Assembly: GCA_016197225.1 (NCBI GenBank)
Contig: JACPWC010000066.1
Location: forward strand, 57,834-121,833
DNA length: 64,000 nt
DNA from: Chloroflexota bacterium
Lineage (GTDB): Bacteria > Chloroflexota > Anaerolineae > Anaerolineales > VGOW01
Direction of reading: 5' to 3'
Shown here: piece after piece, positions 24,439 through 35,059 of the stretch
How the letters are laid out: every line of letters begins with the position of its first letter
Numbering within the stretch: position 1 is the first letter of the stretch
Made by a program: the position numbers and the translations under genes
The notes under the pieces: model-generated
The model's input: the letters and a program-made list of their open reading frames with translations, nothing else
The model's database searches: none
Told to the model about the DNA's origin: nothing

Positions 24439-24450
24439 TCGTCTTTCATA

Positions 24451-24506
24451 ACAACGGATTCCCCGAATTCGACGGATCGATCCGCGTAATTCGGGCGATC
24501 CGTTGT
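24451..24506. repeat. 56-bp imperfect palindrome at the end of acnA
   Basis: ACAACGGAT (24451-24459) pairs with ATCCGTTGT (24498-24506); inside, CCCGAATT pairs with AATTCGGG and ACGGATC with GATCCGCG. It begins immediately after the acnA stop on the minus strand and so is probably its terminator. Confidence 0.7.
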
Positions 24507-24507
24507 T

Positions 24508-27246
<2,739 letters not shown>

Positions 27247-27591
27247 GGGAGACATCCTTTCGTCGAGCCACACAGGGGCCCTAGAGTTTGGATGGCAACA
27301 TTATAACATCCGTGACCGGGCACGGCTGAAAAGCAAAAATGAGGCTTGATATTCTGCCAAAATAGGGTAAATTACCTGTGCATCGTAGCGCTAAAATTTA
27401 ATCAGGCCCAGCCCTGCAAATTGGGAGAGTGCATGGACCCCAACTGGCCACCCAACAGAGACAGCCGGAAGCGGCTGGCTCCTATTTTGTATTTGCCGAC
27501 GCCAACCTTCGAGCACAATCTGTGTTGCTCTGCTCAAGGTTGGCGTTTTGATTCTGCCCGATCTCGCCGCGCCCCTTAAGGCTAATATCTG
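27247..27591. other. 345-bp gap between acnA and the sigma-factor gene
   Basis: Divergent promoter region. A weak candidate for rightward transcription is TTGATA (27346-27351) with TAAATT (27368-27373). A strong hairpin with T-run at 27499-27549 sits 43 bp before the sigma-factor start. A frame at 27346-27579 has no protein character. The cluster-specific promoter motif found five times downstream is not present here. Confidence 0.5.
27499..27549 (+). terminator. Terminator-like hairpin in the leader of the sigma-factor gene
   Basis: ACGCCAACCTTCGAGCA (27499-27515) pairs with TGCTCAAGGTTGGCGT (27531-27546) with a single bulged base; TTTT follows. Being on the same strand and 43 bp before the sigma-factor ATG, it could act as an attenuator; it could also just end an upstream transcript. 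Confidence 0.6.
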
Positions 27592-28272
27592 ATGCTGACT
27601 CTGGCGGAGCTTGTTGACCACTGCGCCCAGGAGACGGAGCGCTTTTTCCACGGCCAGGCTTACGATCCTCAGTATTGCTTCGAACTGTTCCAGCGGGCGA
27701 TCCTGGAAGAAGATCAGCTCGCCTGGGAGGCGATCCACGTCCAGTATCAAACGCTGGTGATCGGATGGGTGAAGCACCAACGAGGGTTTGCGACCAGCGG
27801 CGAAGAGGCCCAGTACTTCGTTAATCGCGCCTTCGAGAAGATATGGGTCGCCCTGACGCCGGAGAAGTTCGAACGTTTCTCGGACCTTGGGGCCTTGTTG
27901 CACTATTTGAAGCTGTGCGTCCACAGCGCCATCGTGGATCACAACCGGGCGCGTAACCAGGCCAACCTGTACGCGTTGGCCGAGGACTCGCCGGCTGAGG
28001 AAAAAGCTCAAGGCCCGACTGTTGAAGATTGGGTGTTTGACCGGGCGTATCGGCAGAGATTTTGGGACTGGATCAATGCGCGACTGCATGACGAGAAGGA
28101 GCGTCAGGTGGTATATGGCTCCTTTGTGCTGGCCCTCAAACCTCGAGAGCTTTACGAACAGTTTCGAGCCGTGTTCATTGACGTCGAGGAAGTGTACCGC
28201 ATCAAACAGAACATCATGGCCCGCCTGCGCCGCGACCCCGAGTTCAACAAATTCCTTGACGAACGTGATTGA
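27592..28272 (+). CDS. ECF-like RNA polymerase sigma factor heading the CHAT/subtilase cluster
   Basis: 226 residues. Region 2 is visible at about residues 28-120: LFQRAILEEDQLAWEAIHVQYQTLVIGWV, then EEAQYFVNRAFEKIWVAL (the core-binding and -10 part) and LGALLHYLKLCVHSAIVDHNRAR. The region 4 equivalent (about 150-215, LKPRELYEQFRAVFIDVEEVYRIKQNIMARL) is atypical and weakly conserved. Downstream is a zinc-finger anti-sigma gene, the usual ECF arrangement. Five promoter-like motifs with ECF character lie in the next 8 kb, and the first overlaps this gene's stop codon. Likely the dedicated activator of the cluster. Its own leader holds an attenuator-like hairpin. Confidence 0.75.
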   Translation: MLTLAELVDHCAQETERFFHGQAYDPQYCFELFQRAILEEDQLAWEAIHVQYQTLVIGWVKHQRGFATSGEEAQYFVNRAFEKIWVALTPEKFERFSDLGALLHYLKLCVHSAIVDHNRARNQANLYALAEDSPAEEKAQGPTVEDWVFDRAYRQRFWDWINARLHDEKERQVVYGSFVLALKPRELYEQFRAVFIDVEEVYRIKQNIMARLRRDPEFNKFLDERD

Positions 28273-28295
28273 AAAACGGGCGTTTTTTCGTTTAT
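28271..28295 (+). promoter_or_regulatory. Cluster promoter motif 1 (before the anti-sigma gene)
   Basis: GAAAAACGGG starts at 28271 and CGTTTAT spans 28289-28295, 95 bp before the anti-sigma start. The -35-like box overlaps the sigma-factor stop codon. One of five matching motifs in this cluster. Confidence 0.65.
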
Positions 28296-28389
28296 GGTGT
28301 TTAGGAAGCCAAAGACGTGGCGGTTTCTGCCACTGCGTAGTTGTGTCGAGCCGGGGCGGCGCTTTGCGGACAACTGACGAAAGGCATCT

Positions 28390-29127
28390 ATGAACTGTGT
28401 ATCCCCGCCGGAGCTGGATGACAGGCAACTACTGACTTATGTGGATGGCGTAGCTGAACATGAGGTGGCCACTCACCTGGAGCGGTGTTTGTACTGCCGC
28501 GACAAAGCCCGCCAACTGGCCCGTTTGCAGGATCGCTTGACGGCTCGATTGTACCGCTTCACCTGCCCCTCGCCGATTGAATTGGGCGAGTATCATCTTG
28601 GCCTGCTCGCCTCGGCTAAGACAATGGCCGTGGCCCAACACCTGCGCGAATGCCCTCATTGCGCCCGTGAACTTGTCCAGTTGAAGAACTACTTGAGCGA
28701 TCTGGAACCGGTTGCCGAGCCGGGTTTGCTGGGGCGGGTCAAGGTGCTCGTCGCTCGGCTGGTCGGTGGGGAACAGAGAGGCCGGCCATCTGGGGAACCG
28801 GCGTTCGCACCGGCCTTTGTCGCCGTTCGCGGTGCCAACCACGGGCCGATTACGCTGGAGGCCGACGGCCTCCTCATCGTGCTGGATGTTCAACCGGCCA
28901 CCGGGGGGCGCGTGACCATTCTGGGCCAGATTGCCGCAGAGGATCAGGATCAATGGACAGGCGCTGTGGTTGAACTGAGCCAGGGTGGCGCGTTGCAAAT
29001 GACGACAACGGTGGACGATTTAGGGGCTTTTCATTGTGCAGGAATTCTTCCCGCATCAACCGAAATAAAGATCATCTCATCTGACGGTATCACTGTGCAA
29101 ATTCCAACGATTGATATTGCTGTGTGA
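28390..29127 (+). CDS. Double zinc-finger (zf-HC2) anti-sigma-like protein with C-terminal Ig-like domain
   Basis: 245 residues. Two H-x3-C-x2-C modules are visible: HLERCLYCRD near residue 31 and HLRECPHCAREL near 76, the ZAS/zf-HC2 pattern of anti-sigma factors; both fall in the first 100 residues. A C-terminal part of about 100 residues (LQPATGG-like beta-strands, VVELSQGGALQMTTTVDDLGAFHCAGI) looks like a carboxypeptidase-regulatory or Ig-like domain. No transmembrane helix is present, so it is soluble, unlike most zf-HC2 anti-sigma factors. It is 9 bp upstream of the CHAT gene and co-transcribed with it. Inferred to restrain the sigma factor encoded upstream and perhaps to be cleaved by a cluster protease. 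Confidence 0.75.
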   Translation: MNCVSPPELDDRQLLTYVDGVAEHEVATHLERCLYCRDKARQLARLQDRLTARLYRFTCPSPIELGEYHLGLLASAKTMAVAQHLRECPHCARELVQLKNYLSDLEPVAEPGLLGRVKVLVARLVGGEQRGRPSGEPAFAPAFVAVRGANHGPITLEADGLLIVLDVQPATGGRVTILGQIAAEDQDQWTGAVVELSQGGALQMTTTVDDLGAFHCAGILPASTEIKIISSDGITVQIPTIDIAV

Positions 29128-29136
29128 CAGGGCGCT

Positions 29137-31992
29137 ATGAACGCTGTATTGGATGTGGACGCCGCCGTGGAGTTATGGCTTGGGAACGACATCCCGCCTG
29201 AGATACTCTCGACACCTCTGCCCGATGACATTGCAAGAGAAGTCGTTGAGCGCCTCAAAAAGGAATTCGAACGGTATTGGTATATTGACTCGATCCGCTC
29301 GCTCGATTACGCCGAGCGCATCATTGCAATTGGGCGCGCTCGAAATGACACGGGCCAAATCGCGTTGGGGACGATGTCCAAAGGCGATTGCCTCGCGTCG
29401 TTGGGTAATATGGAGGAAGCCTGGAGTCTCTATGAACAAGCGGGAGTCATGTTCCTAGAGACTGGCGATGAGGTCGGTTGGGCGCGCACCCGGGTTGGCC
29501 GTCTGTATCTCGGTCCCAAACTTAACTGCATCCCTACAACTCTTGCCGATGCCGAACAGGCTCGCGCTATCTTCACCCGTCACGGCGAGCGCGATAGACT
29601 TCTGCGGTTGGATTGGCAGACGGCTCTTGTCTATAACTATCTGGGCGAACAGCATCGCGCGCTCGAGTTGTTTGTTGCGGCTCTGGCGATGGCTGAATCT
29701 CTGGGCGAGGCGGGCCAGCCGCATATTAGTCCTCTATATGAGAATATTGGCTTAACCTACAACGCGTTGGGTGATTTCCATCAAGCCCTGATGTATTACG
29801 AGCGAGCGCGAGAATTGGCAATCGCTCGCAATCAAACTCTAAGTATCGCCCGCATCGAGGCGAGTATTGCTGAAATCGCTCAGGCACAAGGCTATTACCT
29901 GCGCGCCCTCACTTTACTGCACGGAGCTTTGGAAAAAGTAACGGTCGAATCCCCTTTCGAAGTGGCAATGACCAAGCACCACGTGGTTGAGTGTTACCTA
30001 TCGCTCAATCGTTATGCTGAAGCCCGCGACCTCGCCCGGCAGGTGATCAGGGATTTCCGAATGTTTAACGCCGCCTATGAACTTGCCTTAACTCTTTTGC
30101 GTTTGGCGACGGCTGAAGCAGCGTTAGGTAACTTCACCGCCGCTCAAGCGGCGCTGGCCGAAGCCGAGCCAATTTTTACTTCCCTGGGTGCAACAACTTG
30201 GATTGCAACGATTCGCCTCTGGCGTGGCCGGATGGCACTCAAACAAGGCGATGCCACGAGCGCCTGCCAGGAAGCGCTGGCGGCGGCGGTTTGCTTCCAA
30301 GCGGATGGGCAACAGGTCAAGGACGCAACGGCGACTCTTCTGCAAGGTCAGGCTCTATTCGCATTGAGCGACTTTAGGGCAGCCGACACGGCAGGGACGA
30401 AAGCATTACACATCGCCCAGAAATATAACGTCCCCTCCTTGCGCTATGCCGCCCATCTTTTGCTTGGACAAATTGCCGAAGCCCGACATGAAAGCATACA
30501 CGCTATCCGCCGTTATCGGGCGGCCGCCGCGACTATAGAGCGCGTGCAACGTGGCTTGACGATTACGCTCCGCCCCGGCTTTCTGGAAGACAAGGGAGAA
30601 GCCCTGCAGGCGCTGATCGCGTTGCGCCTGCGAGCCGGCGATGCCGGGAACGCCTTCGAAACTTTAGAGCAGGCCAAATCGCAAGTGTGGTTAGGCTACT
30701 TGATGAATCGCGATCATCTGCATTGGGCGCAGGACGATGTCCGCAACCGGGCGCTCATCGAGGAATTGGATCGCTTGCGGGCCGAGCACCAATGGTTCTA
30801 TCGGCTGGCGCACGACTCACCCGGAGGTACCGAGCACTCAAGCGCCATCCGGACCGAGCAAGCCCTGGCCGAAGTCGCGGGGCGCGAGCGACGGATGCGC
30901 GCCATCACCGAGCAGTTATATCTGCACAGCGGCGGCCAGCGGGCAAACAACCACGCTCCCGCCATGTCACTTAAAGAGATTCAGCAGACTATAGACGAAG
31001 AGACCCTGCTGATCGAGTATTACAACGATGGGGCGCACCTTTGGGCGTTCATTCTCGACCGGCAGACTGTCGAGGCGCATCGTTTGCCGTTGACAACCGA
31101 GGCCTTGAATCAATTGATCCGCCAACTTCAAGCCAACCTGGCCGCCGCACTCAAGGTTGATCCGCAGGCTCCAATGGCCGGCAACCTCACCCATCTCGCG
31201 CGGCGCATCTTGCAACGGTTGTACGCTCTGCTCATCGAGCCACTGGCGTTGCGGCAGTATAACCAGCGGCGATTGGTGATCGTGCCGTATGGCGCACTGC
31301 ACTTCCTTCCGTTTCATTTGCTGTACGATGGCTCAGCGCATCTGATTGAACGCTACGAGGTCATCACTCTGCCTGCGGCCGGGCTGGCAACCCGGCCCGG
31401 CCCGAGACGCCCTCCGGGCGCGCTGATCCTCGCGCACTCATGGGATGGCCGGTTGCCTCACACTCAGACCGAAGCGCAAATTGTACAGCGGCTGTTTGGG
31501 GGCCGGTTGTGCGCCGAGGAGGCCGCCAATCGATCAGCCCTGCAGACGACGCCGACGCAAATTTTGCACATCGCCGCGCACGGAGAGCATCGCCTCGATC
31601 AGCCGGACTTGTCCTACCTTCAACTTGCGGATGGACAACTCTACGCCGACGACGTGTTGCAGCAGGATTTGAGTTACGAGTTAGTCACGTTGAGCGCCTG
31701 TGAAACGGGCCGAGCGAACGTGGCCACAGACGAGGAATTGATCGGCTTGGGGCGCGGCTTTCTGTACGCTGGGGCGGGGGCGTTGATCATCAGCCTGTGG
31801 GGCGTGGCGGATCACTCGACTACCGATCTCATGAAGCGGATGTATGGCGCTTTGAGCAGGGGTGAAACCAAGTCCGCTTCGCTCCGTTACACGCAGACCT
31901 CCATTCTGTCTGAGAACCGGAATCTTCATCCCGCCTACTGGGGAGCTTTTCAGCTGATCGGTGACGACAGCGCCCTCTCAGGGCCTGTTTAA
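29137..31992 (+). CDS. TPR-CHAT domain protein (caspase-like protease)
   Basis: 951 residues. Residues of about 70-480 are tandem TPR-type helical repeats (for example ALGDFHQALMYYERARELAI, AQGYYLRALTLLHGALEKV). The C-terminal CHAT domain (about 660-945) belongs to the caspase/separase clan: the catalytic His is in HIAAHGEH (residue 815) and the Cys in TLSACETGRA (residue 855), with GRGFLYAGAGALIISLWGV behind it. CHAT proteases cut specific partner proteins when the TPR part senses a ligand; the best-known relative is the Csx29 subunit of Craspase. The following gene is a subtilase, a plausible target. Ends in a palindromic element. Confidence 0.9.
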   Translation: MNAVLDVDAAVELWLGNDIPPEILSTPLPDDIAREVVERLKKEFERYWYIDSIRSLDYAERIIAIGRARNDTGQIALGTMSKGDCLASLGNMEEAWSLYEQAGVMFLETGDEVGWARTRVGRLYLGPKLNCIPTTLADAEQARAIFTRHGERDRLLRLDWQTALVYNYLGEQHRALELFVAALAMAESLGEAGQPHISPLYENIGLTYNALGDFHQALMYYERARELAIARNQTLSIARIEASIAEIAQAQGYYLRALTLLHGALEKVTVESPFEVAMTKHHVVECYLSLNRYAEARDLARQVIRDFRMFNAAYELALTLLRLATAEAALGNFTAAQAALAEAEPIFTSLGATTWIATIRLWRGRMALKQGDATSACQEALAAAVCFQADGQQVKDATATLLQGQALFALSDFRAADTAGTKALHIAQKYNVPSLRYAAHLLLGQIAEARHESIHAIRRYRAAAATIERVQRGLTITLRPGFLEDKGEALQALIALRLRAGDAGNAFETLEQAKSQVWLGYLMNRDHLHWAQDDVRNRALIEELDRLRAEHQWFYRLAHDSPGGTEHSSAIRTEQALAEVAGRERRMRAITEQLYLHSGGQRANNHAPAMSLKEIQQTIDEETLLIEYYNDGAHLWAFILDRQTVEAHRLPLTTEALNQLIRQLQANLAAALKVDPQAPMAGNLTHLARRILQRLYALLIEPLALRQYNQRRLVIVPYGALHFLPFHLLYDGSAHLIERYEVITLPAAGLATRPGPRRPPGALILAHSWDGRLPHTQTEAQIVQRLFGGRLCAEEAANRSALQTTPTQILHIAAHGEHRLDQPDLSYLQLADGQLYADDVLQQDLSYELVTLSACETGRANVATDEELIGLGRGFLYAGAGALIISLWGVADHSTTDLMKRMYGALSRGETKSASLRYTQTSILSENRNLHPAYWGAFQLIGDDSALSGPV

Positions 31993-32068
31993 TAATTGCT
32001 CCCCAACCGCGTCCTCGCGGTTGAGAACGCCCGCGAGGACGCGGGCGTTGAGCATTTTCCAAACAGGC
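31983..32068. repeat. Three-way-junction palindromic element, copy 1
   Basis: Outer stem GCCTGTTT (31983-31990) / AAACAGGC (32061-32068) and TGCTC / GAGCA enclose two hairpins: AACCGCG-TCCT-CGCGGTT (32005-32022) and CGCCCGCG-AGGA-CGCGGGCG (32028-32047). The same architecture occurs at 46882-46982. The element includes the CHAT gene's stop codon and lies in the CHAT-subtilase gap. Confidence 0.8.
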
Positions 32069-32111
32069 TCTCAGTAACATCGGATTGAACTAGTTCAGAA
32101 GGGAGCATATT

Positions 32112-33779
32112 ATGAACAACAATGCGGCGCAAACACATGGTGAGCCATCCATCAAGGGTCCTGAAAAAGACTCTGTCCTTAAAAGGATTTGGAAATGGCT
32201 GACCCATCAAAAGGACGAGGCGCCACCCTCGTTACAACACTTCCTGCCAGGCAAGATTATGCTGCATATTAAGCATCCAGCCGATCTTACCCAGGCCGAA
32301 CTGGCAAAAGATATTGGGAGTTTCCTCAAACAGTCTGAGGAGCAGCAATGGAAAAGCCAGCTTACACCGCCGAAGCCGGAGGCTATTCTCACCTTTCCTC
32401 TAAAAGACGATAAAGGTCGGGTGCTTTCCATCGTTCCCGTGCGGACGCGCGATGAGAAACAGGATTTGGTCGAGCTGCTCATAACCATACATAGCGAGCT
32501 ACCAAAAGAGCCGAAAGAGCCACTGCATATCTCAGACAATGTCACTCTCAACTCCGTCGCTCCCGACTGGCTGATAGGCAGCGCGCCTCACGGTGCACAC
32601 CCTCCCAGCCCAGGCTCCTGGCCCGTTGAGGCGCCTCCGCCAGTAGAGGATGCGTGGAAGTTTGGGCTACGGGACAACCAAGGCGCTCAAGCCCCATTGC
32701 CATTTACCAACGGGCAAGGGACTAGAATACACGTCGCCATCCTTGACACGGTCCCTGCTAAGATTGATCTCGACGAGGCTTACAAGAGGTGGCAGAACAG
32801 TCGTCACTTGATCGACAAGTTATGGGGTCCTAACGGGAAAGTGCAGGTGCACAAAGACATATACGCCGATATTGAATTGATGGATTACAGCCCGGTGGGG
32901 CACCACTATTTGATGCCGGATCACGGCTTGTTCGTCGCCGGTATCATTAATGCCATCGCGCCAGAGGCTACATTGCATCTGGTCAAGGCATTCACCCCTT
33001 ATGGCAGTGGCAGTACAGAAACCATCGCTCAGGGCTTACTGCAGGTGCTCCAGAATCCAGAAATTGGACGTCCGCTCATTGTCAACTGCAGTTTCGGATT
33101 GAATATAGACGATAGCTCTCATCTTCCAGCTGAGATTCAGAGTATGATCACGCTGTTTCAGGAGATTTTCAATCAACTCACAAATGAGAAAGATGTTATT
33201 GTAGTCGCGGCCGCTGGCAATTATATCGGACAAGTGGGAAGACCACCTGCTAATTATCCAGCCGCCTTTGCTGAAGTGATTGGGGTGGGTGCATTGCCAA
33301 AAGGATTCCCTCCAGCGAATGGCCAATATCAAGCGGCCAATTATTCCAATTTGGCTGATGATCCCCCGGACACTGGCTACATGGCATTCGGAGGAGAGCC
33401 TGGACCAGGGCAAGGTATGCTGGGCATTTATACCAGCGAGATTCCTGTCTACGCTGAAGGATGCTTGTCGTTTTTGTGGCGAAATTTAACTGGAAGAGGC
33501 TTGGATGGCTGGGCTGGGCCGGGCTATTTGCCCCCAAACCCGAAAGCGCTCACGATTGACCGCATTCGATATAAACCGAACACAACAGGCTGGGCCTGGT
33601 GGGCCGGCACGTCTTTCGCCGCTCCCATCGTCAGCGGCATCCTGGCCAAATGGTGTAACCAGCAGCAAGCCGTCGGTAATGCTATCACTAGCCGAGATGC
33701 CCAACAGGCTCTGAAGCAGTTGTTTCAATCGAACAAAACAGCCGAAGGCGAGATAGTGATCCCTGTAGGGCAACCATAA
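32112..33779 (+). CDS. S8-family serine peptidase (subtilase), apparently cytoplasmic
   Basis: 555 residues. The catalytic triad is complete: Asp in HVAILDTVP (residue 212), His in MPDHGLFVAGI (271) and Ser in WAGTSFAAPIVSG (501); the oxyanion Asn is in VVVAAAGNY. The N-terminal approx. 190 residues are charged and hydrophilic, with no signal peptide or membrane helix, so unlike most subtilases it should stay inside the cell. Proline-rich PPSPGSWPVEAPPPVEDAW just precedes the catalytic domain and could be a cleavage linker or propeptide boundary. SD GAAGGGAG precedes ATG 32112. It probably shares the transcript of the CHAT gene and has its own terminator at 33811-33831. GC content is visibly lower than in the flanking metabolic genes. 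Confidence 0.9.
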   Translation: MNNNAAQTHGEPSIKGPEKDSVLKRIWKWLTHQKDEAPPSLQHFLPGKIMLHIKHPADLTQAELAKDIGSFLKQSEEQQWKSQLTPPKPEAILTFPLKDDKGRVLSIVPVRTRDEKQDLVELLITIHSELPKEPKEPLHISDNVTLNSVAPDWLIGSAPHGAHPPSPGSWPVEAPPPVEDAWKFGLRDNQGAQAPLPFTNGQGTRIHVAILDTVPAKIDLDEAYKRWQNSRHLIDKLWGPNGKVQVHKDIYADIELMDYSPVGHHYLMPDHGLFVAGIINAIAPEATLHLVKAFTPYGSGSTETIAQGLLQVLQNPEIGRPLIVNCSFGLNIDDSSHLPAEIQSMITLFQEIFNQLTNEKDVIVVAAAGNYIGQVGRPPANYPAAFAEVIGVGALPKGFPPANGQYQAANYSNLADDPPDTGYMAFGGEPGPGQGMLGIYTSEIPVYAEGCLSFLWRNLTGRGLDGWAGPGYLPPNPKALTIDRIRYKPNTTGWAWWAGTSFAAPIVSGILAKWCNQQQAVGNAITSRDAQQALKQLFQSNKTAEGEIVIPVGQP

Positions 33780-33810
33780 ACTCGCCCCATCGCCAATGTT
33801 CATCCACCAG

Positions 33811-33831
33811 CCCGGAAGCCTCCCTTCCGGG
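33811..33831 (+). terminator. Terminator after the subtilase gene
   Basis: CCCGGAAG (33811-33818) / CTTCCGGG (33824-33831), extended outward by CACCA / TGGTG after one mismatch, with T-rich sequence after it. It ends the subtilase transcript 30 bp after the stop and just before cluster promoter motif 2. Confidence 0.75.
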
Positions 33832-33857
33832 TTGGTGTGTTTAACGCTCCCGTGCTG

Positions 33858-33883
33858 AAAAAACGAACCGGCCTGCGTTTATT
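33858..33883 (+). promoter_or_regulatory. Cluster promoter motif 2
   Basis: GAAAAAACGAACC with CGTTTAT at 33877-33883; a matching A-box base lies 18 bp before the CGTTTAT. Stands 70 bp before the 169-residue membrane protein gene and directly after a terminator. Confidence 0.6.
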
Positions 33884-33952
33884 GCCAGTAGAACACGAAG
33901 TGCATTCATCTGCTTTGTGACGCGCTGACTTCAGGCAGGGAGGATTTCTGAT

Positions 33953-34462
33953 ATGGAAAACACACTTACAGACTCGCGACGCAGTCTCGCCAGAATTGTT
34001 ATGCTGGTTTTGCTGGCCGAGCTGGTCTTGCGGATTATGCAAGTAGCTATTAGGGGAGCCATAATACCACTGCCAACTTACGCTCCCAGCACTGCCCCGG
34101 TGACCTCCCAGCCAACGTTCGTCCGCCTGGAGTGGCTCAGCCAGTGCGACCCGGCCCGGCAGGGGCTGGCGTTGTACACCGTTGGCAACGACCCGTGTCG
34201 GCCCGTCCAAATTGCCTCGCTAACCTGGTTGCAGAGTCAACTGACCACAAAGGGCCTGCTTGCTTCAACAGAATATCTCGAATGGGCCGCTGACCCGACG
34301 AATACGGCGTGCCAGGCAGTGGTGCTGGCCGGGCCGAACAGCGCACCTAACGGCCGGGTGTGCGCCGACTGGCGCGGCATCTACCGCGCGAACCTGGCCG
34401 GGCAGGACTTCGGCAAGCGCCTGCAGTTGTGGAGTGATGGGAATTGGGTGCAGAGCCAGTAG
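33953..34462 (+). CDS. Unknown single-pass membrane protein with four extracytoplasmic Cys
   Basis: 169 residues, not recognised. Residues of about 12-38 are a transmembrane helix (LARIVMLVLLAELVLRIMQVAIRGAII, in pieces) after a short basic N-terminus, so the rest should lie outside. The outer part has four Cys (CDPARQG, CRPVQIAS, CQAVVLAG, CADWRG) that may form two disulfides, and the end W-x-DGNWVQSQ. SD GGGAGGA is well placed before ATG 33953. It follows cluster promoter motif 2 and a terminator, so it is an independent unit of the regulon. Function unknown. Confidence 0.7.
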   Translation: MENTLTDSRRSLARIVMLVLLAELVLRIMQVAIRGAIIPLPTYAPSTAPVTSQPTFVRLEWLSQCDPARQGLALYTVGNDPCRPVQIASLTWLQSQLTTKGLLASTEYLEWAADPTNTACQAVVLAGPNSAPNGRVCADWRGIYRANLAGQDFGKRLQLWSDGNWVQSQ

Positions 34463-34530
34463 GTTGGCAAAGTTTGGAGCGACGGTGGTGCGGCAGATGA
34501 TTCAATTCCAAACTGCATCTCTTGATGCGG

Positions 34531-34555
34531 GAAAAACGGTTGGTCACTCGTTTAT
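34531..34555 (+). promoter_or_regulatory. Cluster promoter motif 3
   Basis: GAAAAACGGTT starts at 34531 and CGTTTAT spans 34549-34555 with the same 18-bp offset; followed by AGGGTTGAA. Stands 86 bp before the small membrane protein gene. Confidence 0.65.
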
Positions 34556-34640
34556 AGGGTTGAAGAGTTGTTGATTAGGTTCCTCATCCTGCCAACGCTC
34601 ACGACGGGTTGGGACTCGACTGACCGCAAAGGAGGCTGTC

Positions 34641-34844
34641 ATGAACACACGATTACCACAAGATGTCTGGGTTTACCGCATGGTCGTTGCGGCGCTGGGC
34701 TTGGCCGTGCTGGCCAGTCTCATCGGTGCCATCATGTTGGCGATCGAGGGCCGCCCCACCCCTGAACTCCTCGTCGCCCTCGGCTCGGCGGCAGTGGGCG
34801 GTCTGGCTGGCCTGTTGGCCCCTTCGCCGTTGAACAGGCGATAG
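34641..34844 (+). CDS. Small two-helix membrane protein
   Basis: 67 residues with two hydrophobic helices: MVVAALGLAVLASLIGAIMLA and LLVALGSAAVGGLAGLLA, joined by the loop IEGRPTPE. A strong SD (AAAGGAGG) lies seven bases before ATG 34641. Its shape (small, two helices, Gly-rich second helix) is holin-like, but size alone is weak evidence and no family is recognised. It has its own promoter motif and terminator, so it is expressed as a separate unit of the regulon. If it forms pores it could be the membrane effector of the cluster (speculative). Confidence 0.7.
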   Translation: MNTRLPQDVWVYRMVVAALGLAVLASLIGAIMLAIEGRPTPELLVALGSAAVGGLAGLLAPSPLNRR

Positions 34845-34871
34845 ATCGGACGTATAGCGGCGCCCGCTTTC

Positions 34872-34911
34872 GAAGCCTCTGGTGAGAGAGATCAGAGGCT
34901 TCTTCGTTTTT
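34872..34911 (+). terminator. Terminator of the two-helix membrane protein gene
   Basis: GAAGCCTCTG (34872-34881) pairs with CAGAGGCTTC (34893-34902); TTCGTTTTT follows. Classical intrinsic terminator. Confidence 0.85.
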
Positions 34912-34928
34912 CTGGGGCTCTGATGCCC

Positions 34929-34953
34929 GAAAACCGGCGTGGTGTTCGTTTAT
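34929..34953 (+). promoter_or_regulatory. Cluster promoter motif 4
   Basis: GAAAACCGGCG starts at 34929 and CGTTTAT spans 34947-34953, offset 18. Follows the terminator at 34872-34911 and precedes the LysM protein start by 107 bp. Confidence 0.65.
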
Positions 34954-35059
34954 GAGAGTGAATCGGTTGGAGGTGATCGAGATCACGAGCACCGCGAGGT
35001 GAGACCTCCCTCTCCAGACGCCGATGACGAGTCAACCACGTCATAGCTGGAGCAAAACC

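Noticed and set aside
27346..27579. Possible small gene before the sigma factor (77 codons)
   Set aside because: It runs through a terminator hairpin, has no family likeness and no SD.
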